From JAKQHY01 sp034429475 (GTDB taxonomy: Bacteria; Chloroflexota; Anaerolineae; B4-G1; SLSP01), in NCBI GenBank assembly GCA_034429475.1, contig DAOUGD010000267.1, positions 1-30,425 on the forward strand: DNA of 30,425 nt, written 5' to 3'. Both the position numbers and the translations under genes were made by a program. The notes beneath the pieces were generated by a model, which was not told the DNA's origin, made no database searches, and worked only from the letters and a program-made list of their open reading frames with translations. The number at the start of each line of letters is the position of its first letter. Positions within the stretch are counted from its first letter, which is position 1. Shown here one piece after another: positions 1 to 7,424 of the stretch.

Positions 1-131
1 GCGGGTGTAGGGGTGGCGGTCTCTAAGTCGCGCGCGGATACCGGCGGGGTGGCGGATAGGGTGAGGCTGCCGATGAGAAGCAGAGTCATAAGTCCAAGTA
101 GAGTGCTTAAAAGTAGCCAACGGATACGCAT
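1..131 (-). CDS. secreted protein, N-terminal fragment cut by window edge
   Basis: Reading leftwards from an ATG at 131 gives an uninterrupted 43-codon start: two Arg residues, a long Leu/Ile/Met/Thr stretch, a small-residue region suited to signal peptidase cleavage (SATPPVSA), then a Thr/Pro/Ala-rich segment. This is the layout of a Sec signal peptide followed by a Thr-Pro linker, common in secreted proteins of Chloroflexota. An AAAAGGG-type ribosome binding site lies about 11 nt upstream. The gene sits 33 bp after the stop of the DUF4184 gene on the same strand and may be the last gene of that short operon. The function cannot be told because the rest lies outside the window. Confidence 0.6.
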   Translation of the reverse strand, partial: MRIRWLLLSTLLGLMTLLLIGSLTLSATPPVSARDLETATPTP

Positions 132-164
132 AATTTCATTAACCCTTTTTATTTTTCCCCTTTT

Positions 165-953
165 TCAAATATCAACCACACGACGATCCGTTAAATGAGC
201 CTTAGCAGCTATCAGAATACTCGCAATATAGGCCGATGGAATACTTACAAGAGCACTATGCCTCAAGATGTCGCGCACACTCGCAAAGCTCAAGTGGGTA
301 TTCACACATAGAGTAATGACAATGGCAAGTAGTGCTGAAATGCCCACGAAATACATCAGAGGGAGAACCTTGATGCCGGACAAACTTCTATCCACTTCAA
401 TATTGGCGCCACGCGCCTTGCGTATGCCGCGCCGCATCTGAATTCCCAACAATAGAAGCCCTGCAAAAGTGCCCGAATCCTGCAAAAGCGTATAAAGTTG
501 TATCACCTTCCCTTTGATGGAGACCACAGGCATGCTCAAAATAGCCCATCGGTTGATGAAGAACGCCCCGGGATGAGTAAAACTATCCCAAAGGATATGG
601 GTCAACGCTCCAATAACCAGCGAAAAACAAATATAAAGAAACCGTTTGAGCGGCAAAAAATCAAAAGTGTGATACTTTTTGAAAAGATAATCCCTCAACG
701 TATCCGGTAGCAGAGAGAACAGCACTTCTTTTTGAACGTTGTGGTAAATCCATAAAACGATCAATCCAACGGGCAAACAGAACGTGAAAGCCCCCGTCAG
801 AGTGTGACTCCAGCGCGTCATTAGTCGCAACCGCAAGAAGTATTCAAAGTCGGGCGCCATTGCTCCCACAATGAGCGCTGAAGGCACAAATAACTCGCTT
901 TTTGATCGGGTGAAGGGGATCACCGCTACCGGGTGCGCAAAGGTAAAGGGCAT
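165..953 (-). CDS. DUF4184 family integral membrane protein
   Basis: A 262-aa protein that starts MPFTFAHPVAVIPF, the characteristic opening of the DUF4184 family, followed by the conserved GAMAPDFEYFLR-like segment with acidic and His residues near the membrane. Several hydrophobic segments are visible (around residues 50-70, 105-125, 165-180, 195-220 and 230-255). The family's molecular function is not established; its pattern of conserved His/Asp near membrane segments recalls metal-dependent membrane hydrolases, but that is inference. A GAGG ribosome binding site lies 7 nt before the ATG. The start codon lies inside the end of the upstream 180-aa gene (28-nt overlap), so the two are probably translated together. 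Confidence 0.8.
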   Translation of the reverse strand: MPFTFAHPVAVIPFTRSKSELFVPSALIVGAMAPDFEYFLRLRLMTRWSHTLTGAFTFCLPVGLIVLWIYHNVQKEVLFSLLPDTLRDYLFKKYHTFDFLPLKRFLYICFSLVIGALTHILWDSFTHPGAFFINRWAILSMPVVSIKGKVIQLYTLLQDSGTFAGLLLLGIQMRRGIRKARGANIEVDRSLSGIKVLPLMYFVGISALLAIVITLCVNTHLSFASVRDILRHSALVSIPSAYIASILIAAKAHLTDRRVVDI

Positions 954-1468
954 GGTTGCCTCGTGTGATCTTTAATGGCGTCTAATACCTTGTTCTTGTC
1001 AGCCCATTCATCCCAATAACCGTTACAAAGTACAACCAACTCTTCCAATGAATAACTCTTTCCTGATTCATCTATAACCTCAACAGATGCGGCAGACAAG
1101 ATGAGTTCTCCTCCACAATAATCCAAATCTGTCGAAGGTTGATTGCAGACTACCTGAATTTGACCTTTGGTGATATTTCCCTTCAGTATCTCGAGTTCTG
1201 GTCTGAATATAGTGGATGTATCGCTCAAAACTTGGGGCTCTGATTTAGGATCATTGGGCCAAGTGTAGAAACGGATATTTTCAACACCGATAAGACGAAT
1301 CATAAATTTCCGGAAACCTGATTTAATTCTCTCCGCGAGATACCGAATTTCCACTTCTATAAGTAGCGAATCATTGTCATAATGGTAGTTGACGATCTCG
1401 CCGTCATGAAAGATGGAAAATGTAGCGCTTATATTTTCTGGTCCTTCAATCTTTGTGGGCATCACCAT
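926..1468 (-). CDS. hypothetical protein (180 aa), overlapping DUF4184 gene
   Basis: I do not recognise this protein. It is soluble-looking, with no signal peptide or membrane segment, and has alternating hydrophobic residues suggesting beta strands. An acidic middle part contains two cysteines (VCNQPSTDLDYC), and a C-terminal helical part is rich in Asp/Glu/Lys. The first ATG is at 1468; a third-codon ATG at 1462 is an equally possible start, and neither has a clear Shine-Dalgarno sequence. Its end overlaps the DUF4184 start by 28 nt. Local base composition is more AT-rich than that of the neighbouring rlmE/hflX genes, which could reflect recent acquisition. It is counted as real because the frame is long, uninterrupted and coupled to the next gene. 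Confidence 0.6.
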   Translation of the reverse strand: MVMPTKIEGPENISATFSIFHDGEIVNYHYDNDSLLIEVEIRYLAERIKSGFRKFMIRLIGVENIRFYTWPNDPKSEPQVLSDTSTIFRPELEILKGNITKGQIQVVCNQPSTDLDYCGGELILSAASVEVIDESGKSYSLEELVVLCNGYWDEWADKNKVLDAIKDHTRQPCPLPLRTR

Positions 1469-1549
1469 TCATTAAAACTTGTACTTGTCGTAAGAATCGC
1501 TGACTAGTCCCGTAGTTGGTCGAGCATTTTCTTGCACTCTCAATCGCTC

Positions 1550-1837
1550 TCACGCAAACAACCGCGATAGGCCGGCATAAGGAATCAGCGGAATGATGTC
1601 GAAATGGATCAAGCCTTGTTGGACGAGCGGAAACGCAGCCGTCAAGGCCTGCGCTTGCGCAAGGCTTTCACATTCGAGAACCAGAACCACCGTGTGCTGA
1701 TCGGAACGAAAGTATGCCTCCCGCACGAGTCCTTGCTGCTGGAGGTCCCAGACGTGGCGCGCTTCATCCCGCAGATGCGGCTCAAAGTCGGCGGCCGTTG
1801 CATTTGGCGATTCAATCTCAAGGGCGATGAATTTCAC
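1550..1837 (-). CDS. muconolactone delta-isomerase-like small protein
   Basis: A protein of about 95 aa resembling the muconolactone isomerase (MIase) family: a small ferredoxin-like alpha+beta fold that forms oligomers. The visible pattern fits: an N-terminal strand (KFIALEI), an acidic helix with RDEARHVWDLQQQGLV, a strand VVLVLECESLAQAQALTAAFP and a final segment FDIIPLIPY. Distant relatives are often of unknown substrate, and no aromatic degradation genes lie nearby, so catalysis of the muconolactone reaction is not implied. The frame can open at TTG 1840, but the GTG at 1837 is better placed after the GAGG at the end of the MFS gene. Only about 14 nt separate it from the MFS stop, so it is probably the last gene of the rlmE-MFS transcript. 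Confidence 0.65.
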   Translation of the reverse strand: MKFIALEIESPNATAADFEPHLRDEARHVWDLQQQGLVREAYFRSDQHTVVLVLECESLAQAQALTAAFPLVQQGLIHFDIIPLIPYAGLSRLFA

Positions 1838-1851
1838 CAACTCTCAAAGCC

Positions 1852-3090
1852 TCACTCAGGTACCGGCAACTCGCTTCCCAGATGGGGCGCTCGCGACGCG
1901 GCATCCACGACTTTGGATCGCACACGCAACAAACCGGCAAACGCCAACAGATCGCCGATCAGACTGCCCAACACCAGATACACCATCGCGCGCGGCCCGG
2001 TCGCCTCCAATACCTGGCCCACCAGCCAGGGCAGCACCATGCCGCCGCCGCTGTCGCCCATCAGGATGATGCTGCTGGCCCGCGCCGTGAGTTTGAGTCC
2101 CTGCACAGCCAACGTGAAACCGGAAGCGTAGATCGGCGCCATACAAAAGCCCACCAGCAGCGTGGCGCCCCACAAAACCATCGTGGAATCGGCAAACGCG
2201 ACCAGCGCCCCCATCGCGGCGACGCAGCCCACCAACGCCGCCGCGATAATCTGACGCGGCGCAAAGCGGATCCCCAGCGGCACCGAGAGCAGCCGCCCGA
2301 TGGTGAAGGTCAGCCAGAAGCCGGACGTGAGATAGGCCGCCTGCGCGGCCGGCGCCAGATTAAGCTCCACGGCGTAGGTGTAGACCCAGCCGCCGAAGGT
2401 AATTTCCGCGCCCACGTAGAAGAACAAAAACAGCGTGGTCGCCAGCACAACGCTGTACGGGATGACCCGTGGCTGTACCGCGCCGGGCGCACTTTCCGCC
2501 GGATGCGCCGCCTGTGGACTGCCGGACATCGTGACCACGCGCAGACCGGCCAGCACGGAGATGGCTGCCAATCCTACGTAGACCCAGCGATACGCGCCGG
2601 GGATGTCCACTACCTGCGCCACCACCAGCGGCGACAGGAACGCGCCCAGTCCAAAGCAAAAGTGCAGCCCGTTCATATAAGGCGACACCTTTTCCCGGTG
2701 CGTCCAGACCAGCAGCGTGTTGGTGCCGTTGTTGATGAGGCCGTCCATCACCCCTTTGACGATGACTACCGCCAGCAGCCAGCCCAACGACGGGATAAAC
2801 GGGATGCACGCCATCAGCAGGCCGCCGACGATTTGCGCCAGCCCCAGCACACTGTGGCCGCGGAAGCGGTCGTAGAGCCGCCCGCCGAGCAGCGTACCCA
2901 GCAACCCTCCCAGCGCGCCGACCAGGAACAACTGCCCCATAGCGCCCACCGGGGATTGGGTCTGCGCCGCCAACGACGGCAGGAGCGGCCCCAAGACGCC
3001 GGTGCCTAACCCGATGCAGAGAATCAACCCATAATAGCCCAACGTGCGTCGAAATTCAGGCTGACGAAACAGGTGTGTGATTTTATTCAT
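1852..3090 (-). CDS. major facilitator superfamily (MFS) transporter
   Basis: A 412-aa integral membrane protein with about 12 hydrophobic segments, the usual length for MFS secondary transporters. The loop after the second helix carries the MFS signature region as GGRLYDRFRGHSVLG, and the second half repeats the pattern (GRLLSVPLGIRFAPRQ). It would move a small solute across the inner membrane using an ion gradient; the substrate cannot be deduced, although the overall look is closest to the sugar/FucP-like and drug branches. A ribosome binding site (AAAGGA) lies within the last codons of rlmE, 4 nt of non-coding sequence separates the genes, and the isomerase-like gene follows directly, so the three genes form one cluster. 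Confidence 0.85.
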   Translation of the reverse strand: MNKITHLFRQPEFRRTLGYYGLILCIGLGTGVLGPLLPSLAAQTQSPVGAMGQLFLVGALGGLLGTLLGGRLYDRFRGHSVLGLAQIVGGLLMACIPFIPSLGWLLAVVIVKGVMDGLINNGTNTLLVWTHREKVSPYMNGLHFCFGLGAFLSPLVVAQVVDIPGAYRWVYVGLAAISVLAGLRVVTMSGSPQAAHPAESAPGAVQPRVIPYSVVLATTLFLFFYVGAEITFGGWVYTYAVELNLAPAAQAAYLTSGFWLTFTIGRLLSVPLGIRFAPRQIIAAALVGCVAAMGALVAFADSTMVLWGATLLVGFCMAPIYASGFTLAVQGLKLTARASSIILMGDSGGGMVLPWLVGQVLEATGPRAMVYLVLGSLIGDLLAFAGLLRVRSKVVDAASRAPHLGSELPVPE

Positions 3091-3094
3091 TTAT

Positions 3095-3694
3095 TTATCC
3101 TTTGTAGCCACGCGCCACAATAAACGTCTCCCAACTCTCGTTGCGGGTAGCGTCCGGCGTGTGAAGTTTGACGGGATGGAAGGCCAGCTTGACTTCGCGG
3201 ATCAGCCCCGGCAGGTCTTCGCCCTCGAAGACCTTGATCACCAGCGCGCCGCCGGGGGTGAGCAACCGTTTGGCGACGGCGAGCGCCGCATGGCCCAGCT
3301 CGATGGAGAGGACGTGGTCGCGCAGTTTGATGCCGGTGGTCGAGGGCGCGGCGTCGCTCAACACCACATTGACCGGGCCGCCGGCCAGTTCCACAATGCG
3401 CGCCTGCACGTCCGCGTCCGTCATGTCGCCTTGCAGTGTGACGACGCCCGGCAGCGGTTCGATTTCCTGCAAGTCCACCGCGATGATGCGCCCCTTTGGG
3501 CCGATCAACCCGCTCACCACCTGCGACCACGAGCCGGGCGCGGCCCCCAGGTCTACCACGCGGTCGCCGCGTCGGATCACCCGGAATTTTTCCTGAATCT
3601 GGATCAACTTGTAGGCCGAGCGGGCGCGATACCCCTCGGCCTTGGCCTTACGAAAATATTGATCCTTGCCCTGCTGTTGCCGCCAATGCGTCAC
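3095..3694 (-). CDS. rlmE: 23S rRNA (uridine-2'-O)-methyltransferase RlmE (FtsJ/RrmJ)
   Basis: A 199-aa Rossmann-fold SAM-dependent methyltransferase that modifies the ribose of the A-loop uridine (U2552 in E. coli) during assembly of the large ribosomal subunit. The N-terminal RARSAYKL segment holds the first catalytic Lys (K29). The SAM site is VVDLGAAPGSWSQV (residues 47-60). The remaining K-D-K-E residues can be seen as D114 in VLSDAAP, K154 in LVIKVF and probably E189 in the final SWETFIVARG. Length is normal for the family. It starts with GTG at 3694, with GAGGAG about 6 nt upstream. It is followed after 4 nt by the MFS gene, and a palindromic repeat separates it from hflX, the next gene upstream on the same strand. 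Confidence 0.93.
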   Translation of the reverse strand: MTHWRQQQGKDQYFRKAKAEGYRARSAYKLIQIQEKFRVIRRGDRVVDLGAAPGSWSQVVSGLIGPKGRIIAVDLQEIEPLPGVVTLQGDMTDADVQARIVELAGGPVNVVLSDAAPSTTGIKLRDHVLSIELGHAALAVAKRLLTPGGALVIKVFEGEDLPGLIREVKLAFHPVKLHTPDATRNESWETFIVARGYKG

Positions 3695-3707
3695 AGTACA
3701 CTCCTCG

Positions 3708-3794
3708 AAAATTTAACGCAAAGACGCGAAGTCGCAAAGATATTAAAATAAACTTTGCGTCTTTGCGTCTCTGCGTCTTTGCGTTGAAATTTTT
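3708..3794. repeat. inverted element of tandem octamers (CGCAAAGA-type)
   Basis: The left arm begins AAAATTT and continues with octamers ACGCAAAG, ACGCGAAG, TCGCAAAG. The right arm holds CTTTGCGT, CTTTGCGT, CTCTGCGT, CTTTGCGT and ends in GAAATTTTT. The arms are imperfect reverse complements around an AT-rich loop near 3741-3751. The right arm includes the TAA stop of hflX. The element lies between hflX and rlmE, both on the minus strand. Transcribed, it could fold and end with a run of T/A, so it may help terminate or process the hflX message. Confidence 0.85.
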
Positions 3795-5146
3795 TAAGCT
3801 CGCTTGCGCGGCGCGCGGAAGGCGGCGAGGTCGGTCAGCAAGCCTTCGGGGACGCGCCCGACGATGCGGGTGCCGCCCTCTTCGTGGTCTTCTCGCTCGA
3901 TCAGGCCGCGCTCATGGAGCAGGCTGACCACATCGCCTCGATCAAAGGGGATCAGCACGTCCACGCGCTGCATCTCGGCTTCCAACACCTCTTCGATGTG
4001 CGTCCGCAGGTCATCCAGCCCGCGCCCGGTCAACGCGGAGACGGCAACGCTGTCGGCCATGTCGCCCACGGCGGCGAACGCGGCGTCGGGATTGGGCAGG
4101 CAGTCCACCTTGTTCAGCACGTTGATGATGGGGAGCGCGTCCGCCTCAATGTCTTTGAGCGTGTGGTAGACGGCGCGTGCCTGATCCAGCGCGCGCGGGT
4201 GACTGGCGTCCACGACGTGCAGCAGCAGGTCGGCCTCGCTTACCTCCTCCAACGTCGCGCGGAACGCGGCAATCAGATCGGTGGGCAATTTCTGGATGAA
4301 GCCGACCGTGTCCGTCAGCAGAATCACCGCGCCGCCGGGCAGCGTCACCCGCCGCGTGGTCGGGTCGAGGGTGGCGAACAGTTGGTCGGCGATGTACACG
4401 TCGGCGCCGCTCAGGGCGTTCAGCAGCGTGGACTTGCCCGCGTTGGTGTAGCCGACCAGCGCCACCGTGGGGAGTCCGCTGCGCCGGCGCTGAGAGCGAT
4501 GCCGGGCGCGGTGCGCGCGGACGTTGTCCAGCTCGCGCTTCACCTGGCTGATGCGGCGGCGGATGGCGAACCGATCCATTTCCAGCTTCGTTTCGCCGGG
4601 GCCGCGCAGGCCGACGCCGCCGGTGCTGCCGCCCGCGCGCCCGCCGGCCTGGCGGGTCAGCGCGCGGTCGGTCCACGCCTGCGTCAGGCGCGGCAGACGA
4701 TATTCGTACTGCGCCAATTCCACTTGCAGCGCGCCCTCGCGGGTGTGCGCGTGCTGCGCGAAGATGTCCAGGATCAAGCCGGTGCGATCCATCACCTTGA
4801 CGTGCTTGCCGAAGATGCGTTCCAACTCGCGCTGATGGCGCGGACTCAACTCGTCGTCAAAAATCACCATATCCGCGCCGGAACTTTGCACCAGATCAGC
4901 GATCTCCTCAGCTTTGCCCTTGCCGATGAATGTGGTGGGATTGGGGCGTTCGAGTTTCTGCGTGGTCTGCCCCAGCACTTCCAGGCCGGCGGTGTCGGCC
5001 AGCCGTTCCAGTTCTTTAAGCGACTCCGCAATCGGCCAGGCGTCCGGCTCGTATTTGCCGTCAGGGATGGCCTTCCATTCCACGCCCACCAGAAACGCCT
5101 TCTCCGGCGGCGCGAGGGTTTCCTTAATAGATTCGCGTTCGTTCAT
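3794..5146 (-). CDS. hflX: ribosome-associated GTPase HflX
   Basis: A 450-aa HflX-family GTPase; relatives split stalled or hibernating 70S ribosomes, notably under heat stress. The N-terminal HflX domain shows NPTTFIGKGKAEEIADLV (about 69-86) and the family segment DRTGLILDIFAQHAHTREG (120-138). A Gly-rich linker (AGGRAGGSTGGVGLRGPGETK) and a basic coiled region precede the G domain, which has G1 GYTNAGKST (232-240), G3 DTVG (279-282) and G4 NKVD (345-348). A short C-terminal domain follows. Start: ATG with GGAG about 8 nt upstream. A candidate minus-strand promoter lies at 5238-5265, so the leader would contain the 23-bp hairpin at 5172-5222. Confidence 0.95.
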   Translation of the reverse strand: MNERESIKETLAPPEKAFLVGVEWKAIPDGKYEPDAWPIAESLKELERLADTAGLEVLGQTTQKLERPNPTTFIGKGKAEEIADLVQSSGADMVIFDDELSPRHQRELERIFGKHVKVMDRTGLILDIFAQHAHTREGALQVELAQYEYRLPRLTQAWTDRALTRQAGGRAGGSTGGVGLRGPGETKLEMDRFAIRRRISQVKRELDNVRAHRARHRSQRRRSGLPTVALVGYTNAGKSTLLNALSGADVYIADQLFATLDPTTRRVTLPGGAVILLTDTVGFIQKLPTDLIAAFRATLEEVSEADLLLHVVDASHPRALDQARAVYHTLKDIEADALPIINVLNKVDCLPNPDAAFAAVGDMADSVAVSALTGRGLDDLRTHIEEVLEAEMQRVDVLIPFDRGDVVSLLHERGLIEREDHEEGGTRIVGRVPEGLLTDLAAFRAPRKRA

Positions 5147-5171
5147 TGGGTACTCCAGGTAATAGGAAATA

Positions 5172-5229
5172 AGTAATGAGAAATGAGTAATGAGATTACC
5201 TCATTACTCATTTCTCATTACTCATTACT
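5172..5229. repeat. perfect 23-bp inverted repeat made of GTAATGA-type heptamers
   Basis: The arms 5172-5194 and 5200-5222 are exact reverse complements separated by 5 nt (ATTAC). Each arm is built from near-identical 7-nt units (AGTAATG, AGAAATG, AGTAATG), and one more unit follows to 5229. The element is AT-rich in a GC-rich neighbourhood. It lies between the divergent hflX and FemAB genes, so it cannot simply be a shared terminator; for hflX it would be part of the untranslated leader. Confidence 0.9.
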
Positions 5230-5237
5230 GCTTGCCT

Positions 5238-5265
5238 ATGATAACGCGAAATTGACAGGACACAA
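5238..5265 (-). promoter_or_regulatory. candidate promoter for hflX
   Basis: On the minus strand, TTGTGT (5265-5260) and TATCAT (5243-5238) are spaced by 16 nt, a fair match to a housekeeping sigma promoter. Transcription would start near 5231 and run through the hairpin before the hflX ATG at 5146. This was seen by eye only; no start site has been measured. Confidence 0.45.
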
Positions 5266-5280
5266 GGATTTAGTTGCCGT

Positions 5281-5315
5281 TTATGGAATTTTTTGACCTG
5301 TGCTAGAATGTAAGT
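5281..5315 (+). promoter_or_regulatory. extended -10 promoter for FemAB gene, likely leaderless
   Basis: TAGAAT at 5304-5309 is preceded by TG plus one base (5301-5303), an extended -10. The best -35 candidate at 17-nt spacing is weak (TTATGG at 5281-5286). The ATG of the gene is at 5316, only 6 nt after the -10, so transcription would begin at or next to the start codon. No Shine-Dalgarno sequence is present. Confidence 0.55.
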
Positions 5316-6395
5316 ATGAAGCAGGTGGCCGTTATCACGGATTCTTTTGAGTGGGATCGGGCGCTTTTAACGCTGCCGCAGCCGCACATTCTGCAATCCT
5401 GGACGTGGGGGGCGCTCAAAGAACGTCAGGGGTGGCAAGCGACGCGCTTTCTCTGGCTGGAACAGTCTCAACCGCTGGCTGCCGTGCAGATTTTGCGGCA
5501 ACAGCGGGGCCGGCTGCGGGTGGGGTATGCGCCTAAAGGCCCGTTAGTGGACTGGAATAACTTGCCGTTGGTGCGTGAAGTGTCCTCACACCTGATGGCC
5601 TTTGCGCAGGCCCATCACCTGATGCTGCTCAAGGTTGACCCCGATGTCCAGGTGGACACATCGCAGGGCCAGGCCGTGTGCGCTCTGCTGCTCAAACAGG
5701 GGTGGTGTGAATCCTCCGAGCGCGTGCAATTTCGCAATACCATGACGCTGGATTTGTCCGCCGATTTGGACACGCTGATGGCGCAGTTGAGGGCCAAATG
5801 GCGTTACAATGTGCGTCTGGCGGCGCGGCATGGCGTGCTGGTGCGGGAGGCGCAGGTCGCCGACCTGCCGCTGTTGTATCAGATGTACGCCGAGACCGCC
5901 GCGCGGGATAATTTCATCATCCGGGATCGGACGTATTATCTGGAAGTCTGGGAGCGGTTTATGGCCGCCGGGCACGCACTGCCCTTGATCGCCGAGCTGG
6001 GCGGGGAGCCGCTGGCGATGGTGTTCGTGCTGCACTTCGGGTCTTACGCCTGGTATATGTACGGCGCCTCGCGCGCGCTGCGCCGTGAAGTGATGCCGAA
6101 TCACCTGCTCCAGTGGGAAGCGATTCGGCGATTGCGGGCGTTGGGGTGTCGCCACTACGATCTGTGGGGGGCGCCAGATGTTTTGGATGAAAGCGACCCG
6201 ATGTGGGGCGTCTATCGCTTCAAATTGGGCCTCGGCGCGACGCTGGTGCGGCACATTGGCGCTTACGACTATCCCCCGAATCGCTGGTTGTACCGGCTGT
6301 ACGCGCTTTTGCGCCCCCGCATTGTGGCGTATGCTCAACAACGGTATTGGACGCAAGTGGCGAGCGACCGACTCAGTCGCACCATCCACTGGTAA
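5316..6395 (+). CDS. FemAB-type aminoacyltransferase (peptidoglycan bridge/GNAT fold)
   Basis: A 359-aa protein of the FemABX family, double GNAT-fold transferases that add amino acids from aminoacyl-tRNA to lipid II or related acceptors. Typical elements: HILQSWTWGALKERQGW near the start, GYAPKGPLVDW (about 70-80), a second half beginning with LRAKWRYNVRLAARHGVLVRE (158-178), and the family's C-terminal block with MYGASRALRREVMPNHLLQWEAIRRLRALGCRHYDLWG, ending in FKLGLGATLVRHIGAYDYP. Length is somewhat short, without the long coiled-coil arm of staphylococcal FemA. The acceptor and amino acid are unknown; some relatives act in exopolysaccharide synthesis. The next gene is a nucleotide-sugar epimerase, so a cell-envelope role fits. 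The ATG at 5316 follows a -10 element directly and probably heads a leaderless message. Confidence 0.82.
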   Translation: MKQVAVITDSFEWDRALLTLPQPHILQSWTWGALKERQGWQATRFLWLEQSQPLAAVQILRQQRGRLRVGYAPKGPLVDWNNLPLVREVSSHLMAFAQAHHLMLLKVDPDVQVDTSQGQAVCALLLKQGWCESSERVQFRNTMTLDLSADLDTLMAQLRAKWRYNVRLAARHGVLVREAQVADLPLLYQMYAETAARDNFIIRDRTYYLEVWERFMAAGHALPLIAELGGEPLAMVFVLHFGSYAWYMYGASRALRREVMPNHLLQWEAIRRLRALGCRHYDLWGAPDVLDESDPMWGVYRFKLGLGATLVRHIGAYDYPPNRWLYRLYALLRPRIVAYAQQRYWTQVASDRLSRTIHW

Positions 6396-6407
6396 GATAA
6401 GAAATTC

Positions 6408-6473
6408 ACCGCAGAGCGCGCAAAGTGCGCAGAGTTTTTATCTTTCCTCTGTGAACTCTGTGATCTCTGTGGT
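6408..6473. repeat. inverted element of tandem 9-mers (CTCTGTGAA-type)
   Basis: The left arm 6408-6434 is three 9-nt units (ACCGCAGAG, CGCGCAAAG, TGCGCAGAG). The right arm 6447-6473 is three units (CTCTGTGAA, CTCTGTGAT, CTCTGTGGT). The arms are approximate reverse complements around a T-rich loop. The element starts 12 nt after the FemAB stop and ends just before the ribosome binding site of the epimerase gene. Confidence 0.85.
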
Positions 6474-6494
6474 TATTGTTGGAGGAGGATCAAC

Positions 6495-7424
6495 GTGAGA
6501 ATTTTAGTGACCGGCGGCGCCGGTTTTTTGGGCAGCGCTCTGGCCAATGCGCTGGTGGCCGAGGGCCACGAAGTGCTGGCGCTGGACGATCTGAGCGCGG
6601 GCGATCCCACGCGCCTGGATGCGCGCGTGCTTTTTCATCGCGGAGAAATCGCCAACCGCCCTAAGTTGTGGACGTTGTTGCAGGGCGTGGACTGCGTTTA
6701 TCACCTGGCGGCGCGCGTGCTGGTCGCCGAATCGGTGCTGTATCCCCGCGAGTACAACGAAGTGAACGTTGGCGGCACGGTCGCGCTGCTGGAAGCGATC
6801 CGCGACGTGGGCGTGCCGCGCCTCATCCTGACCTCGTCCGGCGCCATCTACGGTGCGCCTATGGCTTTGCCGGTGCCGGAAACGACGCCGCCCAGGCCCC
6901 AGTCGCCTTACGCGGTCAGCAAACTGTCTGCCGAATACTATGTCCACACACTGGGCGCGCTGTGGAGCGTCACGACGGTGGCGCTGCGCATCTTCAACGC
7001 CTACGGCCCCGGCCAGCCGCTGCTGCCGGCCCATTCGCCCGTCGTGCCGCGCTTCATGCACCAGGCGTTGGGGGACGGCTCGCTGGTCATCTTTGGAGAC
7101 GGGCGCCAGTTGCGCGATTTCGTCTACATCACCGACGTGGTGCGCGCGCTGGTCGCTACGCTGAACGCGGATAACGTCAACGGCAGCACTATCAATATTG
7201 GCAGCGGCGTAGCAACGTCCATCAACGATCTGGCGAAACACATCCTGGCCCTCACCGGTTCCAACAGCAACATTCTTTACAGCCAGGCGGAAAACGGCGG
7301 CGTCTCCGGTCTCCAGGCTGACGTTTCCCTGGCGCAACGGCTCATCGGTTACGAACCGCGCATCACGCTGCAAGAGGGGCTGGTGCGCACGTTTACGGAA
7401 GACCCCCGGTTTGTGAGGAAATAG
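6495..7424 (+). CDS. NAD-dependent epimerase/dehydratase (UDP-glucose 4-epimerase-like)
   Basis: A 309-aa extended short-chain dehydrogenase. The NAD site is GGAGFLG (7-13). Asp31/Asp32 end the second strand and would bind the adenosine ribose. HLAA occurs at 70-73. The catalytic set is Ser115 in LTSSGAIYG, plus Tyr139 and Lys143 in the YAVSK motif. NAYGPGQPLLPAHSPVVPRF and the GRQLRDFVYITDVVRAL block are typical of GalE-like nucleotide-sugar enzymes. It probably converts a UDP- or dTDP-sugar for envelope polysaccharide; the exact sugar cannot be told. It starts with GTG at 6495 after a strong GGAGGAGG. Repeats flank it on both sides, and its TAG stop overlaps the first heptamer of the downstream array. 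Confidence 0.88.
   Translation: MRILVTGGAGFLGSALANALVAEGHEVLALDDLSAGDPTRLDARVLFHRGEIANRPKLWTLLQGVDCVYHLAARVLVAESVLYPREYNEVNVGGTVALLEAIRDVGVPRLILTSSGAIYGAPMALPVPETTPPRPQSPYAVSKLSAEYYVHTLGALWSVTTVALRIFNAYGPGQPLLPAHSPVVPRFMHQALGDGSLVIFGDGRQLRDFVYITDVVRALVATLNADNVNGSTINIGSGVATSINDLAKHILALTGSNSNILYSQAENGGVSGLQADVSLAQRLIGYEPRITLQEGLVRTFTEDPRFVRK

Noticed and set aside
1882..3009. Plus-strand frame of 375 codons opposite the MFS gene
   Set aside because: It encodes Gln/Arg/His-rich sequence with no domain, whereas the minus strand gives a clear 12-helix transporter.
3884..5176. Plus-strand frame of 430 codons opposite hflX
   Set aside because: Antisense shadow; HflX motifs on the other strand are complete.
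5172..5229. Ordinary terminator between hflX and the FemAB gene
   Set aside because: The two genes diverge, so neither transcript ends here; the element is built from tandem heptamers like the other repeats.
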